A stretch of 64,000 nt of DNA from Exiguobacterium acetylicum. GTDB lineage: Bacteria; Bacillota; Bacilli; Exiguobacteriales; Exiguobacteriaceae. The position numbers were made by a program, and so were the translations under genes. How positions within the stretch are numbered: position 1 is the stretch's first letter; the number at the start of each line of letters is the position of its first letter. A model generated the notes under the pieces. The model saw nothing but the letters and a program-made list of their open reading frames with translations, was not told where the DNA came from and did no database searches. The stretch covers positions 1,824,001 to 1,888,000 of the forward strand of contig NZ_CP082333.1 in assembly GCF_019890935.1 (NCBI RefSeq), written 5' to 3'. This document shows positions 7,958-16,847 of this stretch, one piece after another.

Positions 7958-10363
7958 GTGTCCGTGATGCACGGGGCTATTTTACTGCCCATATTGATCA
8001 GTCTTTTCATTCCGCTTCTAGCGAAACGCCTTCCGAACATTCATACCGGTTGGTTCGTACTTGTCGTACCAGTACTGCTCGTTTCGTATTTCAGCCGCTT
8101 TCTCCCTGGTACGATGTCAGGTGAGACCTTTACGGCACGCATGCCGTGGATACCATCGCTCGGTATCGACTTCGTCACATATCTTGACGGACTCGGCTTA
8201 TTGTTCGCACTATTGATCACAGGAATCGGCTCACTCGTCGTTCTTTATTCGATTTTTTATTTAGATGCGAAAAAAGAATCCCTCGGAACATTTTATGTCT
8301 ATCTGTTGATGTTCATGACCGCCATGCTTGGGGTCGTGCTGTCAGATAACATGATCGTCCTCTATCTGTTCTGGGAATTAACGTCGATTTCGTCATTCTT
8401 ATTGATTGCTTACTGGTACGAGCGGGAACGTTCTCGTTACGGCGCTCAAAAATCGATGCTGATCACCGTCTTCGGTGGACTAGCGATGCTTGGGGGAATC
8501 GCGATTCTCTCTACACTCAGTGGATCATTAAGTATTCGTGAGACGTATGCTTCACTTGAATCGATTCAAGGTGAACCCTTCTTTATGGTCGCTCTTGTTT
8601 TATTCTTGCTAGCTGCCTTCACGAAATCGGCTCAATTTCCGTTCCACATCTGGTTACCGGATGCGATGGAAGCACCGACTCCTGTCAGTGCCTACTTGCA
8701 CTCGGCAACGATGGTCAAGGCAGGATTGTATCTTGTCGCTCGTTTTAGTCCGATTTTTGCGGATGAGTCGCTATGGTTCTATCTCGTCTCATCTGTCGGA
8801 ATATTCACCTTATTCTGGGGTTCACTCAATGCGGTGAAACAACATGATTTGAAAGGAATCCTTGCTTACTCGACGATTTCTCAGCTTGGATTGATCATGT
8901 CCTTACTTGGACTCGGAGCTGCCGCCTTACACGTCGACGCGTTAGATGACGGATTATATACGATCGCGACAGTTGCTGCGATCTTCCACCTGATCAACCA
9001 CGCGACGTTTAAAGGCAGTCTCTTCATGATGGCGGGAATCGTCGATCACGAAACTGGTACTCGTGATATTCGGAAGCTCGGTGGCCTTGCGCAACTCATG
9101 CCGATTTCGATGACGATTGCGATGATCGGGACCCTTTCGATGGCAGGGATTCCACCGTTCAACGGGTTCTTAAGTAAAGAGATGTTCTTGACAGGTGTAC
9201 TTGAAGTTTCAGGATCTGACTTGTTCCACTTATCATCTTACGGTTGGATCATTCCTGTACTCGCCGTCGTCGGAAGTATCTTTACGTTCGTCTACAGCAT
9301 CCTGATCGTCCGCAGAACGTTCTTCGGTAAGCGGCAAGACGACAAATTGCCGAAAACACCACACGAGGCACCGATTGGCATGTTGATTCCACCACTCGTC
9401 CTCGTCTCGCTCGTCGTCATCATCGGACTCTTCCCGAATCTATTATCGGATACGTTGATTCGACCGGCAGTCGAAGCGATCTTACCGCAAGTCGTTGATG
9501 CCGGTGGCAAGATTGATGTGCACATTACGATGTGGCATGGATTCAAACCAGAATTTTTCCTGACGTTACTCATCTTTACCGTCGGGTTCATCTTGTATAA
9601 GACACTGCCACGTTGGCAATCCCTCTACAATCGGATGCCTCGTGCCGTCTCCTTGAATCATCAATATGACGCTTTGTTACGTCGTGGTGAACAGACATCG
9701 ACACGGATCCATGATACGGTCATGACCGGCTACATGCGGTCGTATCTCGTCTACATCTTCGGATTCATCGTTATCTTGATCTTGACGGCACTATACGGGT
9801 TTGATGCCTTCCGCTTCGCGGTTGATCCAATCAGCTCAATTCATGCGTACGAGATCATCCTTACACTCGTTCTCGTTTCGAGTGCACTCTCGATCACCTT
9901 TGCGCGTTCACGACTGACATCGATTATCTTGCTCGGTGTGACAGGTTATACGGTCGCTCTGTTCTTCGTCTTGTTCCGAGCGCCAGACCTTGCCTTGACG
10001 CAACTCGTCATCGAGACAGTATCGGTCGCTCTGTTCCTGCTCGTTTTCTATCGTTTACCGGAAATCAGCCGGAAAGAAGAGCGCATTCCGTTCAAGCTCG
10101 GCAACGCCTTGATTTCGGCACTTGTCGGATTGACGGTGACACTCGTCGCACTTGCTTCTCTCAGCCAACGATCGTTTACTTCAATCGCCAAATATTACAT
10201 CGATAATGTCGCTGATCTGGCTGCTGGCGGTAATATGGTCAACGTCATTCTCGTCGACTTCCGTGGCTTCGATACGTTGTTTGAGATTGCCGTTCTCGCA
10301 CTTGCCGGAATCGGAATTTACACGATGATTAAATTCAGACGAACAGGAGGGATGGATAAATGA
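7958..10363 (+). CDS. mrpA: Mrp antiporter subunit A
   Basis: An 801-residue integral membrane subunit of the Mrp cation/proton antiporter, homologous to the NuoL proton channel of complex I. Visible marks are many hydrophobic helices, the core segment FPFHIWLPDAMEAPTPVSAYLHS split over residues about 225-250, and FHLINHATFKGSLFMMAG with its channel lysine. The C-terminal 200 residues carry the MbhD-like extension typical of MrpA. The start is GTG at 7958 with AAAGGAGGG seven bases before; the longer frame from 7802 has no such signal. The stop overlaps mrpB in ATGA. First gene of the operon, giving Na+ and alkali tolerance and pH homeostasis. Confidence 0.95.
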   Translation: MSVMHGAILLPILISLFIPLLAKRLPNIHTGWFVLVVPVLLVSYFSRFLPGTMSGETFTARMPWIPSLGIDFVTYLDGLGLLFALLITGIGSLVVLYSIFYLDAKKESLGTFYVYLLMFMTAMLGVVLSDNMIVLYLFWELTSISSFLLIAYWYERERSRYGAQKSMLITVFGGLAMLGGIAILSTLSGSLSIRETYASLESIQGEPFFMVALVLFLLAAFTKSAQFPFHIWLPDAMEAPTPVSAYLHSATMVKAGLYLVARFSPIFADESLWFYLVSSVGIFTLFWGSLNAVKQHDLKGILAYSTISQLGLIMSLLGLGAAALHVDALDDGLYTIATVAAIFHLINHATFKGSLFMMAGIVDHETGTRDIRKLGGLAQLMPISMTIAMIGTLSMAGIPPFNGFLSKEMFLTGVLEVSGSDLFHLSSYGWIIPVLAVVGSIFTFVYSILIVRRTFFGKRQDDKLPKTPHEAPIGMLIPPLVLVSLVVIIGLFPNLLSDTLIRPAVEAILPQVVDAGGKIDVHITMWHGFKPEFFLTLLIFTVGFILYKTLPRWQSLYNRMPRAVSLNHQYDALLRRGEQTSTRIHDTVMTGYMRSYLVYIFGFIVILILTALYGFDAFRFAVDPISSIHAYEIILTLVLVSSALSITFARSRLTSIILLGVTGYTVALFFVLFRAPDLALTQLVIETVSVALFLLVFYRLPEISRKEERIPFKLGNALISALVGLTVTLVALASLSQRSFTSIAKYYIDNVADLAAGGNMVNVILVDFRGFDTLFEIAVLALAGIGIYTMIKFRRTGGMDK

Positions 10364-10800
10364 AAAAGCAGACAAAAAAGCATACGAATGACGTCATCTT
10401 AGAGTCCGCGACTTCCTTTATCACGTTCATCATCTTCCTGTTTGCTGTCTACTTGTTCTTTGCTGGACACTATACGCCAGGTGGCGGTTTCATTGGTGGT
10501 CTTGTGACGGCGTCTGCTCTTGTCTTGATTTTACTTGCTTACGACATCAAGACGTTGCGCCGGATTTTGCCATTCGACTATAAATGGATCACGGCTCTTG
10601 GTATGTTGATTGCCGTACTGACGGCTTCGGGAGCGCTTGTCTTTAACGTCCCGTTCTTCACACATGCACATGACTATTTCAACCTACCGTTATTCGGTAA
10701 GACATCACTTCATACGGCGATGTTATTTGATCTTGGTGTTTATCTTGTCGTCGTCGGTGTGACGATGACGATTATTCAAACGATTGGGGAGAGTGATTAA
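10360..10800 (+). CDS. mrpB: Mrp antiporter subunit B
   Basis: A 146-residue membrane protein with four predicted helices and the conserved [13 protein letters not shown] motif of MrpB/MnhB. It belongs to the Mrp complex in the cytoplasmic membrane. It overlaps mrpA by four bases with GGAGG just upstream in mrpA, and mrpC follows one base after its stop, so expression is coupled throughout. Confidence 0.95.
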   Translation: MKKQTKKHTNDVILESATSFITFIIFLFAVYLFFAGHYTPGGGFIGGLVTASALVLILLAYDIKTLRRILPFDYKWITALGMLIAVLTASGALVFNVPFFTHAHDYFNLPLFGKTSLHTAMLFDLGVYLVVVGVTMTIIQTIGESD

Positions 10801-10801
10801 T

Positions 10802-11143
10802 ATGGAAATCATCATGGCGATCGCCGCAGGCATCCTGACGATGTGTGCCATTTATCTCATTCTTTCGAAAAGTATTCTTCGCATTATCATCGGAACAGGG
10901 TTGCTCAGCCACGCTGCCCATCTACTCGTCATGACGATGGGTGGATTAAAACGAGGCGCGGCTCCGGTTTTAAAGGATGGCGTGACTTCCTATACGGATC
11001 CACTACCGCAAGCACTCGTCTTGACCGCCATCGTCATCAGTTTTGGTGTCACTGCCTTTTTCTTGGTACTCGCTTACCGTGCTTATCAAGAACTCGGAAC
11101 CGATAATATCGAAGAGATGAAAGGAACCGATTCGAATGATTAA
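10802..11143 (+). CDS. mrpC: Mrp antiporter subunit C (NuoK-like)
   Basis: A 113-residue, three-helix membrane subunit related to NuoK of complex I. The marks are [20 protein letters not shown] and the [17 protein letters not shown] stretch typical of MrpC/MnhC. ATG at 10802, after GGGGAG, is preferred over an in-frame start 18 bases upstream inside mrpB. It overlaps mrpD by eight bases. Confidence 0.95.
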   Translation: MEIIMAIAAGILTMCAIYLILSKSILRIIIGTGLLSHAAHLLVMTMGGLKRGAAPVLKDGVTSYTDPLPQALVLTAIVISFGVTAFFLVLAYRAYQELGTDNIEEMKGTDSND

Positions 11144-12623
11144 CTTACCGCTTCTACCAATCATCATCCCTTTGTTGACGGGTGTCATCTTGATGTTTTT
11201 CCCGCGACACCTCAAAGGACAACGGATCGTTTCCCTCTTTTCGACGATTTTGACTGTCTGTGTCTCCATCTATCTTGTGCTGACTGTCCGGTCAAACGGC
11301 ATCTTAACAGTCACACTCGGTAGTTGGCCAGCACCTTTTGGTATCACGCTCGTCTCTGACATGCTATCCGCTTTACTCGTCACGACGACGAGCATTCTTG
11401 TTCTTTGTATCATCTGGTATGCCATTGTCTACTTGAGCGTTTCCTATCAACGATACTACTATTTCATCGCCGTTCAATTCCTGCTCGTTGGTGTCAATGG
11501 TGCCTTTACGACAGGTGATATCTTTAACATGTTCGTCTTCTTCGAAGTCTTCCTGATTTCGTCTTATGTCTTAATCGTTCTCGGCGGGAAACCGGCACAA
11601 TTACGAGAGTCGCTGAAATATCTTTTGATTAACGTCATCTCGTCCGCGTTATTCGTCATGACGGTTGCCTTCTTGTACGGAATCATTGGATCACTGAGCA
11701 TGGCGGATATCAGTCAAAAGATTTCAGAGGTCGGACAGCCGGCAATCCTCAACGTCATCGCCTTGTTATTCCTGATCGTCTTCGGATTAAAAGGTGCGAT
11801 CTTCCCGCTCTACTTCTGGTTACCTGGTTCTTATCAAGTACCACCGACGCCTGTTCTAGCTCTGTTCGGTGCCTTGCTGACGAAGGTCGGGGTCTACGGG
11901 ATTTTACGGACGTATAGTTTGTTCTTCTCAAATGAGATTGGAACGATTCATCAAATCTTAAGTATCCTTGCGCTCAGTACGATCGTCATCGGGGTGATCG
12001 GTGCGCTCGCGACACGGGATGCGAAGCAAATCATCATCTACAACATCATCGTCGCAGTCGGGGTCATCTTGTACGGGGTTTCCCTCATGACACCGCAAGC
12101 ACTAGAAGGTGCGATTTTCTATCTTCTTCATGATATGTTGATTAAAGCTGCTTTGTTCCTACTCGTTGGAATCATGGTCGGAATTGCCGGATCGAGTAAG
12201 CTGAAAGATATGGGCGGGATGATCAAAGCCTATCCTGTATTAGGTTGGACGTTCTTCATCGCGGCGTTATCACTTGCCGGGATTCCACCGCTCAGCGGAT
12301 TCATTGGGAAATTCCTGATCGTTCGTGGTGGTATTGAAGCCGGTGAGTTGATTGGACCAATCATCGTTCTACTATCGAGTCTGCTCGTCTTGTATTCGGT
12401 CGTTCAATTGTTCATGCGTGCCTTTTGGGGAACACCGAAGACCTACTCTGGTGATAAACAAGCGCTTGTTCCAAAGCTGCTAGTTCCTACGATTGCCTTA
12501 GTTGCGCTCAGCGTTCTCTATGGAGTAGGTGCTGAGGCGATGCGTCCACTGATTCAACAAGCCGTCGAACCGTTGACGAATCCAACGCTCTATATCGATG
12601 CCGTACTAAAAGGAGGTCGTTAA
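11136..12623 (+). CDS. mrpD: Mrp antiporter subunit D (NuoN/NuoM-like)
   Basis: A 495-residue polytopic subunit homologous to the NuoM/NuoN antiporter-like channels. Visible are [20 protein letters not shown] near residue 130, [20 protein letters not shown] near 225, and [14 protein letters not shown]-like segments with membrane lysines. It begins eight bases inside mrpC and ends three bases before mrpE. Confidence 0.95.
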   Translation: MINLPLLPIIIPLLTGVILMFFPRHLKGQRIVSLFSTILTVCVSIYLVLTVRSNGILTVTLGSWPAPFGITLVSDMLSALLVTTTSILVLCIIWYAIVYLSVSYQRYYYFIAVQFLLVGVNGAFTTGDIFNMFVFFEVFLISSYVLIVLGGKPAQLRESLKYLLINVISSALFVMTVAFLYGIIGSLSMADISQKISEVGQPAILNVIALLFLIVFGLKGAIFPLYFWLPGSYQVPPTPVLALFGALLTKVGVYGILRTYSLFFSNEIGTIHQILSILALSTIVIGVIGALATRDAKQIIIYNIIVAVGVILYGVSLMTPQALEGAIFYLLHDMLIKAALFLLVGIMVGIAGSSKLKDMGGMIKAYPVLGWTFFIAALSLAGIPPLSGFIGKFLIVRGGIEAGELIGPIIVLLSSLLVLYSVVQLFMRAFWGTPKTYSGDKQALVPKLLVPTIALVALSVLYGVGAEAMRPLIQQAVEPLTNPTLYIDAVLKGGR

Positions 12624-12626
12624 TTC

Positions 12627-13103
12627 ATGCCATTTCAAGTCTTGCTCAACTTATTTCTTGCATTCTTGTGGATGTTTCTCTCCAACAATTTCTCGGCCTC
12701 CGGTTTCGTCATCGGTTACGCGCTAGGGTTGATTGCGATGTTCGCTTTCCGTCGCGGCTTCAAAGGACGCTTTTATCTCGGACCTGTCGTCGCACTCGTC
12801 CTATTGTTTTTCCGCTTTCTCTACGAGCTTGTCGTCGCGAACATCGATGTCTTGAAAATCATCTTAAAGCCGAAGTTAGATATTCAGCCTGGTATCTTCG
12901 CTTATGAGACCGAACTCGATCAACCGTGGCAAATCACGTTGCTGTCGATGTTGATCACATTGACACCGGGAACGCTCGTCGTTGATATCTCGGATGATAA
13001 TAAGACACTCTACATTCATGCACTCCACATGCCAGAGGTTGATGAAGCAGTCGCTTCGATTCGTGAAAGTTTTGAGAAAGCCATTCTGGAGGTGAGTCGG
13101 TAA
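12627..13103 (+). CDS. mrpE: Mrp antiporter subunit E
   Basis: A 158-residue subunit with N-terminal membrane helices (FQVLLNLFLAFLWMFLSN) and a cytoplasmic C-terminal domain holding the conserved SMLITLTPGTLVVDIS sequence and HALHMPE. This is the standard MrpE/MnhE layout. AAAAGGAGG lies upstream and the stop overlaps the mrpF start (TAATG). Confidence 0.95.
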   Translation: MPFQVLLNLFLAFLWMFLSNNFSASGFVIGYALGLIAMFAFRRGFKGRFYLGPVVALVLLFFRFLYELVVANIDVLKIILKPKLDIQPGIFAYETELDQPWQITLLSMLITLTPGTLVVDISDDNKTLYIHALHMPEVDEAVASIRESFEKAILEVSR

Positions 13104-13387
13104 TGTTCGATATTTTAATCTATATCGCACTCGGGGGTGTCTTTCTCTCGATGCTCGGTCTGTTTTACCGGGTCATCAAAGGACCAAGTGTGGCGGATCG
13201 TGTCATTGCTCTTGATTCGATTGGTATCAGCTTGATTTCAATCGTTGGCCTTGTCTCGATCATCTTACGGACGAGCGACTACCTCGAAGTCATCCTGTTG
13301 ATTGGTATACTCGCCTTCATCGGTACGGTTGCCTTTTCAAAATATATCGAGAAAGGAGAGATCATCGAACGTGATCGCAATCAATGA
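13103..13387 (+). CDS. mrpF: Mrp antiporter subunit F
   Basis: A 94-residue, three-helix membrane protein. The motif YRVIKGPSVADRVIALD is diagnostic of MrpF/MnhF/PhaF. The start overlaps the mrpE stop and the end overlaps mrpG by 17 bases. Confidence 0.94.
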   Translation: MFDILIYIALGGVFLSMLGLFYRVIKGPSVADRVIALDSIGISLISIVGLVSIILRTSDYLEVILLIGILAFIGTVAFSKYIEKGEIIERDRNQ

Positions 13388-13745
13388 ATTGATCGTCGCG
13401 GTCTTCGCCTTGCTCGGTATGGGATTTAGTCTCGTCACCGCGCTTGGTCTGATCCGCTTACCGGATGTCTATACGCGTGCTCACGCTGCATCTAAAAGCG
13501 CGACATTAGGTGTCATGTCGATTTTAATCGGCGTCATCATCTATTTCGTCACTGAAGATGGATTCTTCTCCTCTCGTGTCGTTCTCGGTATCCTGTTCGT
13601 GCTCATTACAGCACCGATTGGAGGACATCTGATCGCTCGTGCTGCATATTACAGCAATGTGCCGTTATGGAAATCGTCTGTTCGTGACGACTTGTCTCAG
13701 AACAAAGAACATGTGGAACCAAAGAAACGCCAAGATGATGTATAA
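13371..13745 (+). CDS. mrpG: Mrp antiporter subunit G
   Basis: A 124-residue membrane subunit, last of the operon. The sequence GLIRLPDVYTRAHAASKSATLG and the APIGGHLIARAAY segment are diagnostic of MrpG/MnhG. GTG at 13371, after AAAGGAGAG, gives the family-type N-terminus; the longer frame starts deep within mrpF. A terminator shared with nsrR follows. Confidence 0.94.
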   Translation: MIAINELIVAVFALLGMGFSLVTALGLIRLPDVYTRAHAASKSATLGVMSILIGVIIYFVTEDGFFSSRVVLGILFVLITAPIGGHLIARAAYYSNVPLWKSSVRDDLSQNKEHVEPKKRQDDV

Positions 13746-13758
13746 GTATCACCATGAC

Positions 13759-13796
13759 AAAACCCTCACTTCCATTCATGGAAGCGAGGGTTTTTG
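13759..13796. terminator. Bidirectional terminator between mrpG and nsrR
   Basis: AACCCTCACTTCC / GGAAGCGAGGGTT with a 6-nt loop is flanked by AAAA on the left and TTTTT on the right. Confidence 0.9.
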
Positions 13797-13797
13797 A

Positions 13798-14241
13798 TTA
13801 AGAACGCTGTAAAGGTGAGGCAGCAAACAAGAGTGCCAACTCATCACGATTATCCAGCAATTCTTCTAATGTATGCTGTTCCAGTTCCCGGATAAAAGCT
13901 CGAAGCGCTCGTCCGAGTACACCTTTTAGACGACATCCTGGTTCGATGACACAATGACCGTTGCTTCCAAAACACTCGACGATATCCATCGGTTCCATCT
14001 CCCGAACGACTTTCCCGATGTTGATATCTTTTGGATCACGAATCAAACGGAGTCCGCCTGACCGACCTCTGGTTGATTCGACATAGCCAAGTTTCGCTAA
14101 CTGTTGTGTCACCTTCATTAAATGGTTGGATGAGATGCCATAATGATTTGCAATCTGCGGCATTGGTGTGATGACATCCCGGTGCACCCCGAGGTACATC
14201 AACACACGTAATCCATAATCCGTATACTGTGTAATTCTCAC
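13798..14241 (-). CDS. nsrR: NsrR-type Rrf2 family iron-sulfur repressor
   Basis: A 147-residue Rrf2-family DNA-binding protein. The winged HTH covers residues 1-75 (MRITQYTDYGLRVLMYLG, then TRGRSGGLRLIRDP). Cysteines at 90, 97 and 103 (VECFGSNGHC, then EPGCRLKGV) are spaced as in NsrR, the [Fe-S] nitric-oxide sensor. IscR would have a different Cys pattern. GTG at 14241 restores the canonical N-terminus; a TTG eight codons earlier is possible. It stands alone, converges on mrpG, and no hmp or nitrite reductase gene is nearby, so its targets lie elsewhere. Confidence 0.85.
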   Translation of the reverse strand: MRITQYTDYGLRVLMYLGVHRDVITPMPQIANHYGISSNHLMKVTQQLAKLGYVESTRGRSGGLRLIRDPKDINIGKVVREMEPMDIVECFGSNGHCVIEPGCRLKGVLGRALRAFIRELEQHTLEELLDNRDELALLFAASPLQRS

Positions 14242-14398
14242 GATCCTCACTCCATTCCTTCCCAAAACTGCACTGTTATCGTACCATGAAATACGAAACT
14301 GACTACATTGTTTTGTCTCATGATTCGAAATTCTGATAAACCTCTATAGGGTTTACGTATGGAATGAAATATTGGATTTAATATACGAGTTTTAAAAA

Positions 14399-14441
14399 CA
14401 AAAAAACTATTCCTCCTTTCCTGTTCGAAAGAAGAAATAGT
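14399..14441 (-). terminator. Terminator of the glycerophosphodiesterase gene
   Basis: A 15-bp imperfect stem (14407-14441) reads into a run of seven T on the minus strand. The rest of the 14242-14458 gap is AT-rich promoter sequence for nsrR with no further feature I can name. Confidence 0.8.
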
Positions 14442-14458
14442 GCTATTTCCTTTTTACC

Positions 14459-15355
14459 TTATTTTTTGTACAGTCCTTTCACGACATCATTAAAACGGTC
14501 GGCATAGTTCGTAAAGACTCCCGTGACACCATAATCAAGCATACGAACCATATCCGCTTTTTCATTCACTGTGTACGGGTGAAGTAACAAATCATGCGCC
14601 CGAATTGCTGCGACGTTCTCACGTGTCAATGCTTTGAAGGAAGGACCGACACCGACCGCATACTGGCGGATTGCTGTTAATCGATCATCCGTCAATGCCT
14701 TGACTTCATTTGCTTCCATCAACTGAACCAATGGAACGTTCGGGTCGATGGCTCTGACTTTTTGAAGACTTGCTTCACTAAACGACTGAATCAAGACTTG
14801 TCCTGATTTGACCTTGTTACTCGATAATCCGTTCTGCTTTAGTACGTCGAGCAATTTCTGTTCCATTCCCGGGTACACTTCCGGTGATTTCGTCTCGATG
14901 TAATAATTCGCATGCTTCCCATACTTACTCAAGACTTCTTGAAGCGTCGGAACTTTCAGACCGACATACGATTTTTTCGCAAGGGTCGGGTTCGCTTCAT
15001 TGAACCAGCTACCGGCATCAAGTTTCTTGATTTCAGCAAGCGTTTTATCTTTGACGGCACCCGTTCCGTTCGTCGTCCGATCAACCGTTTCATCGTGCAT
15101 TGCAATCAATTGACCGTCTTTTGTCATCTGTAAATCAATTTCGATGTAATCTGCTTTAAATGCCTTATGTCCCATTTCATAAGCTGGCATCGTATGCTCT
15201 GGCGCGTATCCCGAAGCTCCGCGGTGAGCAACACTGATGATGCGATTTGGATCGAGTAACGATTTTCCTTTTGAATGTGCGCTGACATCTTCTGTCGGAA
15301 GACCTGTGCTTAATACGGCTCCTGCTACCATCGTCAATCCAATTTGTTTCAACAT
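14459..15355 (-). CDS. glpQ: Secreted glycerophosphodiester phosphodiesterase
   Basis: A 298-residue exported enzyme that hydrolyses deacylated phospholipids, or wall teichoic acid backbones, to glycerol-3-phosphate plus an alcohol. The N-terminal 28 residues form a signal peptide (MLKQIGLTMVAGAVLSTGL). The GDPD core begins at VAHRGASGYAPEHT with the catalytic His, followed by the metal site EIDLQMTKDG and MHDETVDRTTNGTG. ATG at 15355 lies eight bases after AAGGGGGAA; a TTG two codons upstream is too close to that site. No glycerol-phosphate transporter is adjacent, so a role in phosphate scavenging or teichoic acid turnover is inferred. Confidence 0.9.
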   Translation of the reverse strand: MLKQIGLTMVAGAVLSTGLPTEDVSAHSKGKSLLDPNRIISVAHRGASGYAPEHTMPAYEMGHKAFKADYIEIDLQMTKDGQLIAMHDETVDRTTNGTGAVKDKTLAEIKKLDAGSWFNEANPTLAKKSYVGLKVPTLQEVLSKYGKHANYYIETKSPEVYPGMEQKLLDVLKQNGLSSNKVKSGQVLIQSFSEASLQKVRAIDPNVPLVQLMEANEVKALTDDRLTAIRQYAVGVGPSFKALTRENVAAIRAHDLLLHPYTVNEKADMVRMLDYGVTGVFTNYADRFNDVVKGLYKK

Positions 15356-15467
15356 AATCAATTCCCCCTTGAAATATTCTTACAACACTTATCCTAAATC
15401 GTATGTATGAAGCTGATATAGAGATGATGTAAATGTCGTTTCGTATTTTGATGACAAAGTGATATCA

Positions 15468-15510
15468 ACAAAAAAGTGCAATCCTTCTCGTTAGAGAAAA
15501 ATTGCACTTT
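15468..15510 (-). terminator. Terminator of the odhAB operon
   Basis: The arms AAAGTGCAAT and ATTGCACTTT enclose a second short stem; on the minus strand the hairpin reads into TTTTTTG. A weaker hairpin (15523-15552) lies between it and the odhB stop. Confidence 0.8.
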
Positions 15511-15555
15511 GTCTTCAGTCTCAAAGACCCGCATCTAAAATGGGTTTTTTTATGA

Positions 15556-16812
15556 TTACGCTTCGAAAATCAATGACTCTGGATCTTCGAGGAGATCTTT
15601 AATGTGTTTCAGGAACGTAACCGCTTCTTTTCCATCAACGATTCGGTGATCGTAGGAGAGTGCGACATACATCATCGGACGGTTTTCCATGCGTTCAGCA
15701 TCGATTGCTACAGGGCGCAAGTTGATTGCGTGCATCCCGAGAATTGCGACTTGTGGACCGTTTAAGATCGGTGTCGACATGAGTGAACCGAATGTACCAC
15801 CGTTCGTGATCGTGAACGTACCACCCGTCAAATCAGATAGACCGAGTTTGTTATCGCGCGCCTTGACCGCTAATTGAATGATGTCTTTTTCAATCTCAGC
15901 AAAGTTCTTTTTGTCCGCATCACGAACGACTGGAACGACGAGACCATCTGGTGCTGAAACGGCAATACCGATATCGTAGAATTTCTTCAGGACGATTTCG
16001 TCGCCTTGAATCTCAGCATTCAAGTATGGCATTTTTTTAAGTGCTGCGACTGCTGCTTTTGTAAAGAATGACATGAAGCCGAGTTTGACTTCGTTTTCCT
16101 TCACGAATTTTTCTTGGCGACGTTTACGTAGTGCCATGACCGCTGACATATCGATCTCATTGAATGTCGTCAACATCGCTGCCGTTTGCTGGACTTCAAC
16201 GAGTCGGTTCGCAATCGTCTTACGACGGCGTGACATCTTGATTCGCTCTTCCGGTTTCCCAGGAGCGGCTGCAGGTGCTGGTGCCGGTGTAGCGGGTTTC
16301 GTAGGAGCCGGTTTTGCTTGCTCACGTGGTGCTACTTCAAACGTCGCGACGTCTTGGACGCGGATGCGACCAAGTGGATCTTGCGTCGCCACTTGTGCTA
16401 AATCGATTCCTTTTTCACGAGCCAGTTTACGGGCAGCAGGTGAAGCAATCGGACGATCCGCAACAGACGTACTTTCAGTCGCTGCTACTGCCACTGGTTG
16501 TTCCGCTTTTTCTTCTGCTTTTGGTGTCTCTTTTGGAGTTTCTTGTACTGGTTCTGCCGCAGCCGGTTTTGGAGCCTCGCCACCAGCAGAGATGACAGCA
16601 ATCGTTTCCCCGACGCGAACTGTATCTCCTTCAGCAGCCATCACTTCCGTCAACGTACCTGCTTCATCTGACGGTACTTCGATGTTGACTTTATCTGTCT
16701 CGAGCTCAACGATGGCTTCCCCTTTTTCCACGTAATCACCTGGTTGTTTTAACCAAGACGCCACCGTTCCTTCTGTAATTGATTCGGCAAGTTCTGGTAC
16801 TTTGATTTCCAT
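15556..16812 (-). CDS. odhB: Dihydrolipoyllysine succinyltransferase (E2 of 2-oxoglutarate dehydrogenase)
   Basis: A 418-residue core subunit that transfers the succinyl group from lipoamide to CoA in the TCA cycle. Residues 1-75 are the lipoyl domain, with the modified Lys41 in [12 protein letters not shown]. An Ala/Pro/Glu-rich linker follows, then a peripheral-subunit-binding domain ([19 protein letters not shown]), a second linker, and the catalytic domain with [13 protein letters not shown]. Start after AGGGGGAG. It lies 35 bases after odhA in the same operon. Lipoamide dehydrogenase (E3) is not in this window and must come from elsewhere. Confidence 0.95.
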   Translation of the reverse strand: MEIKVPELAESITEGTVASWLKQPGDYVEKGEAIVELETDKVNIEVPSDEAGTLTEVMAAEGDTVRVGETIAVISAGGEAPKPAAAEPVQETPKETPKAEEKAEQPVAVAATESTSVADRPIASPAARKLAREKGIDLAQVATQDPLGRIRVQDVATFEVAPREQAKPAPTKPATPAPAPAAAPGKPEERIKMSRRRKTIANRLVEVQQTAAMLTTFNEIDMSAVMALRKRRQEKFVKENEVKLGFMSFFTKAAVAALKKMPYLNAEIQGDEIVLKKFYDIGIAVSAPDGLVVPVVRDADKKNFAEIEKDIIQLAVKARDNKLGLSDLTGGTFTITNGGTFGSLMSTPILNGPQVAILGMHAINLRPVAIDAERMENRPMMYVALSYDHRIVDGKEAVTFLKHIKDLLEDPESLIFEA

Positions 16813-16847
16813 CGTATTCTCCCCCTATGACTCGATTCTATCTTAAG

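Noticed and set aside
7642-8124. 160-codon ORF in another frame across the mrp leader and mrpA start
   Set aside because: Overlaps the strongly supported GTG start of mrpA and has an unlikely composition with no initiation signal.
16073-16735. Plus-strand 220-codon ORF opposite odhB
   Set aside because: Ala/Ser/Thr-rich translation is the antisense of the Ala/Pro/Glu linker of odhB; no ribosome binding site.
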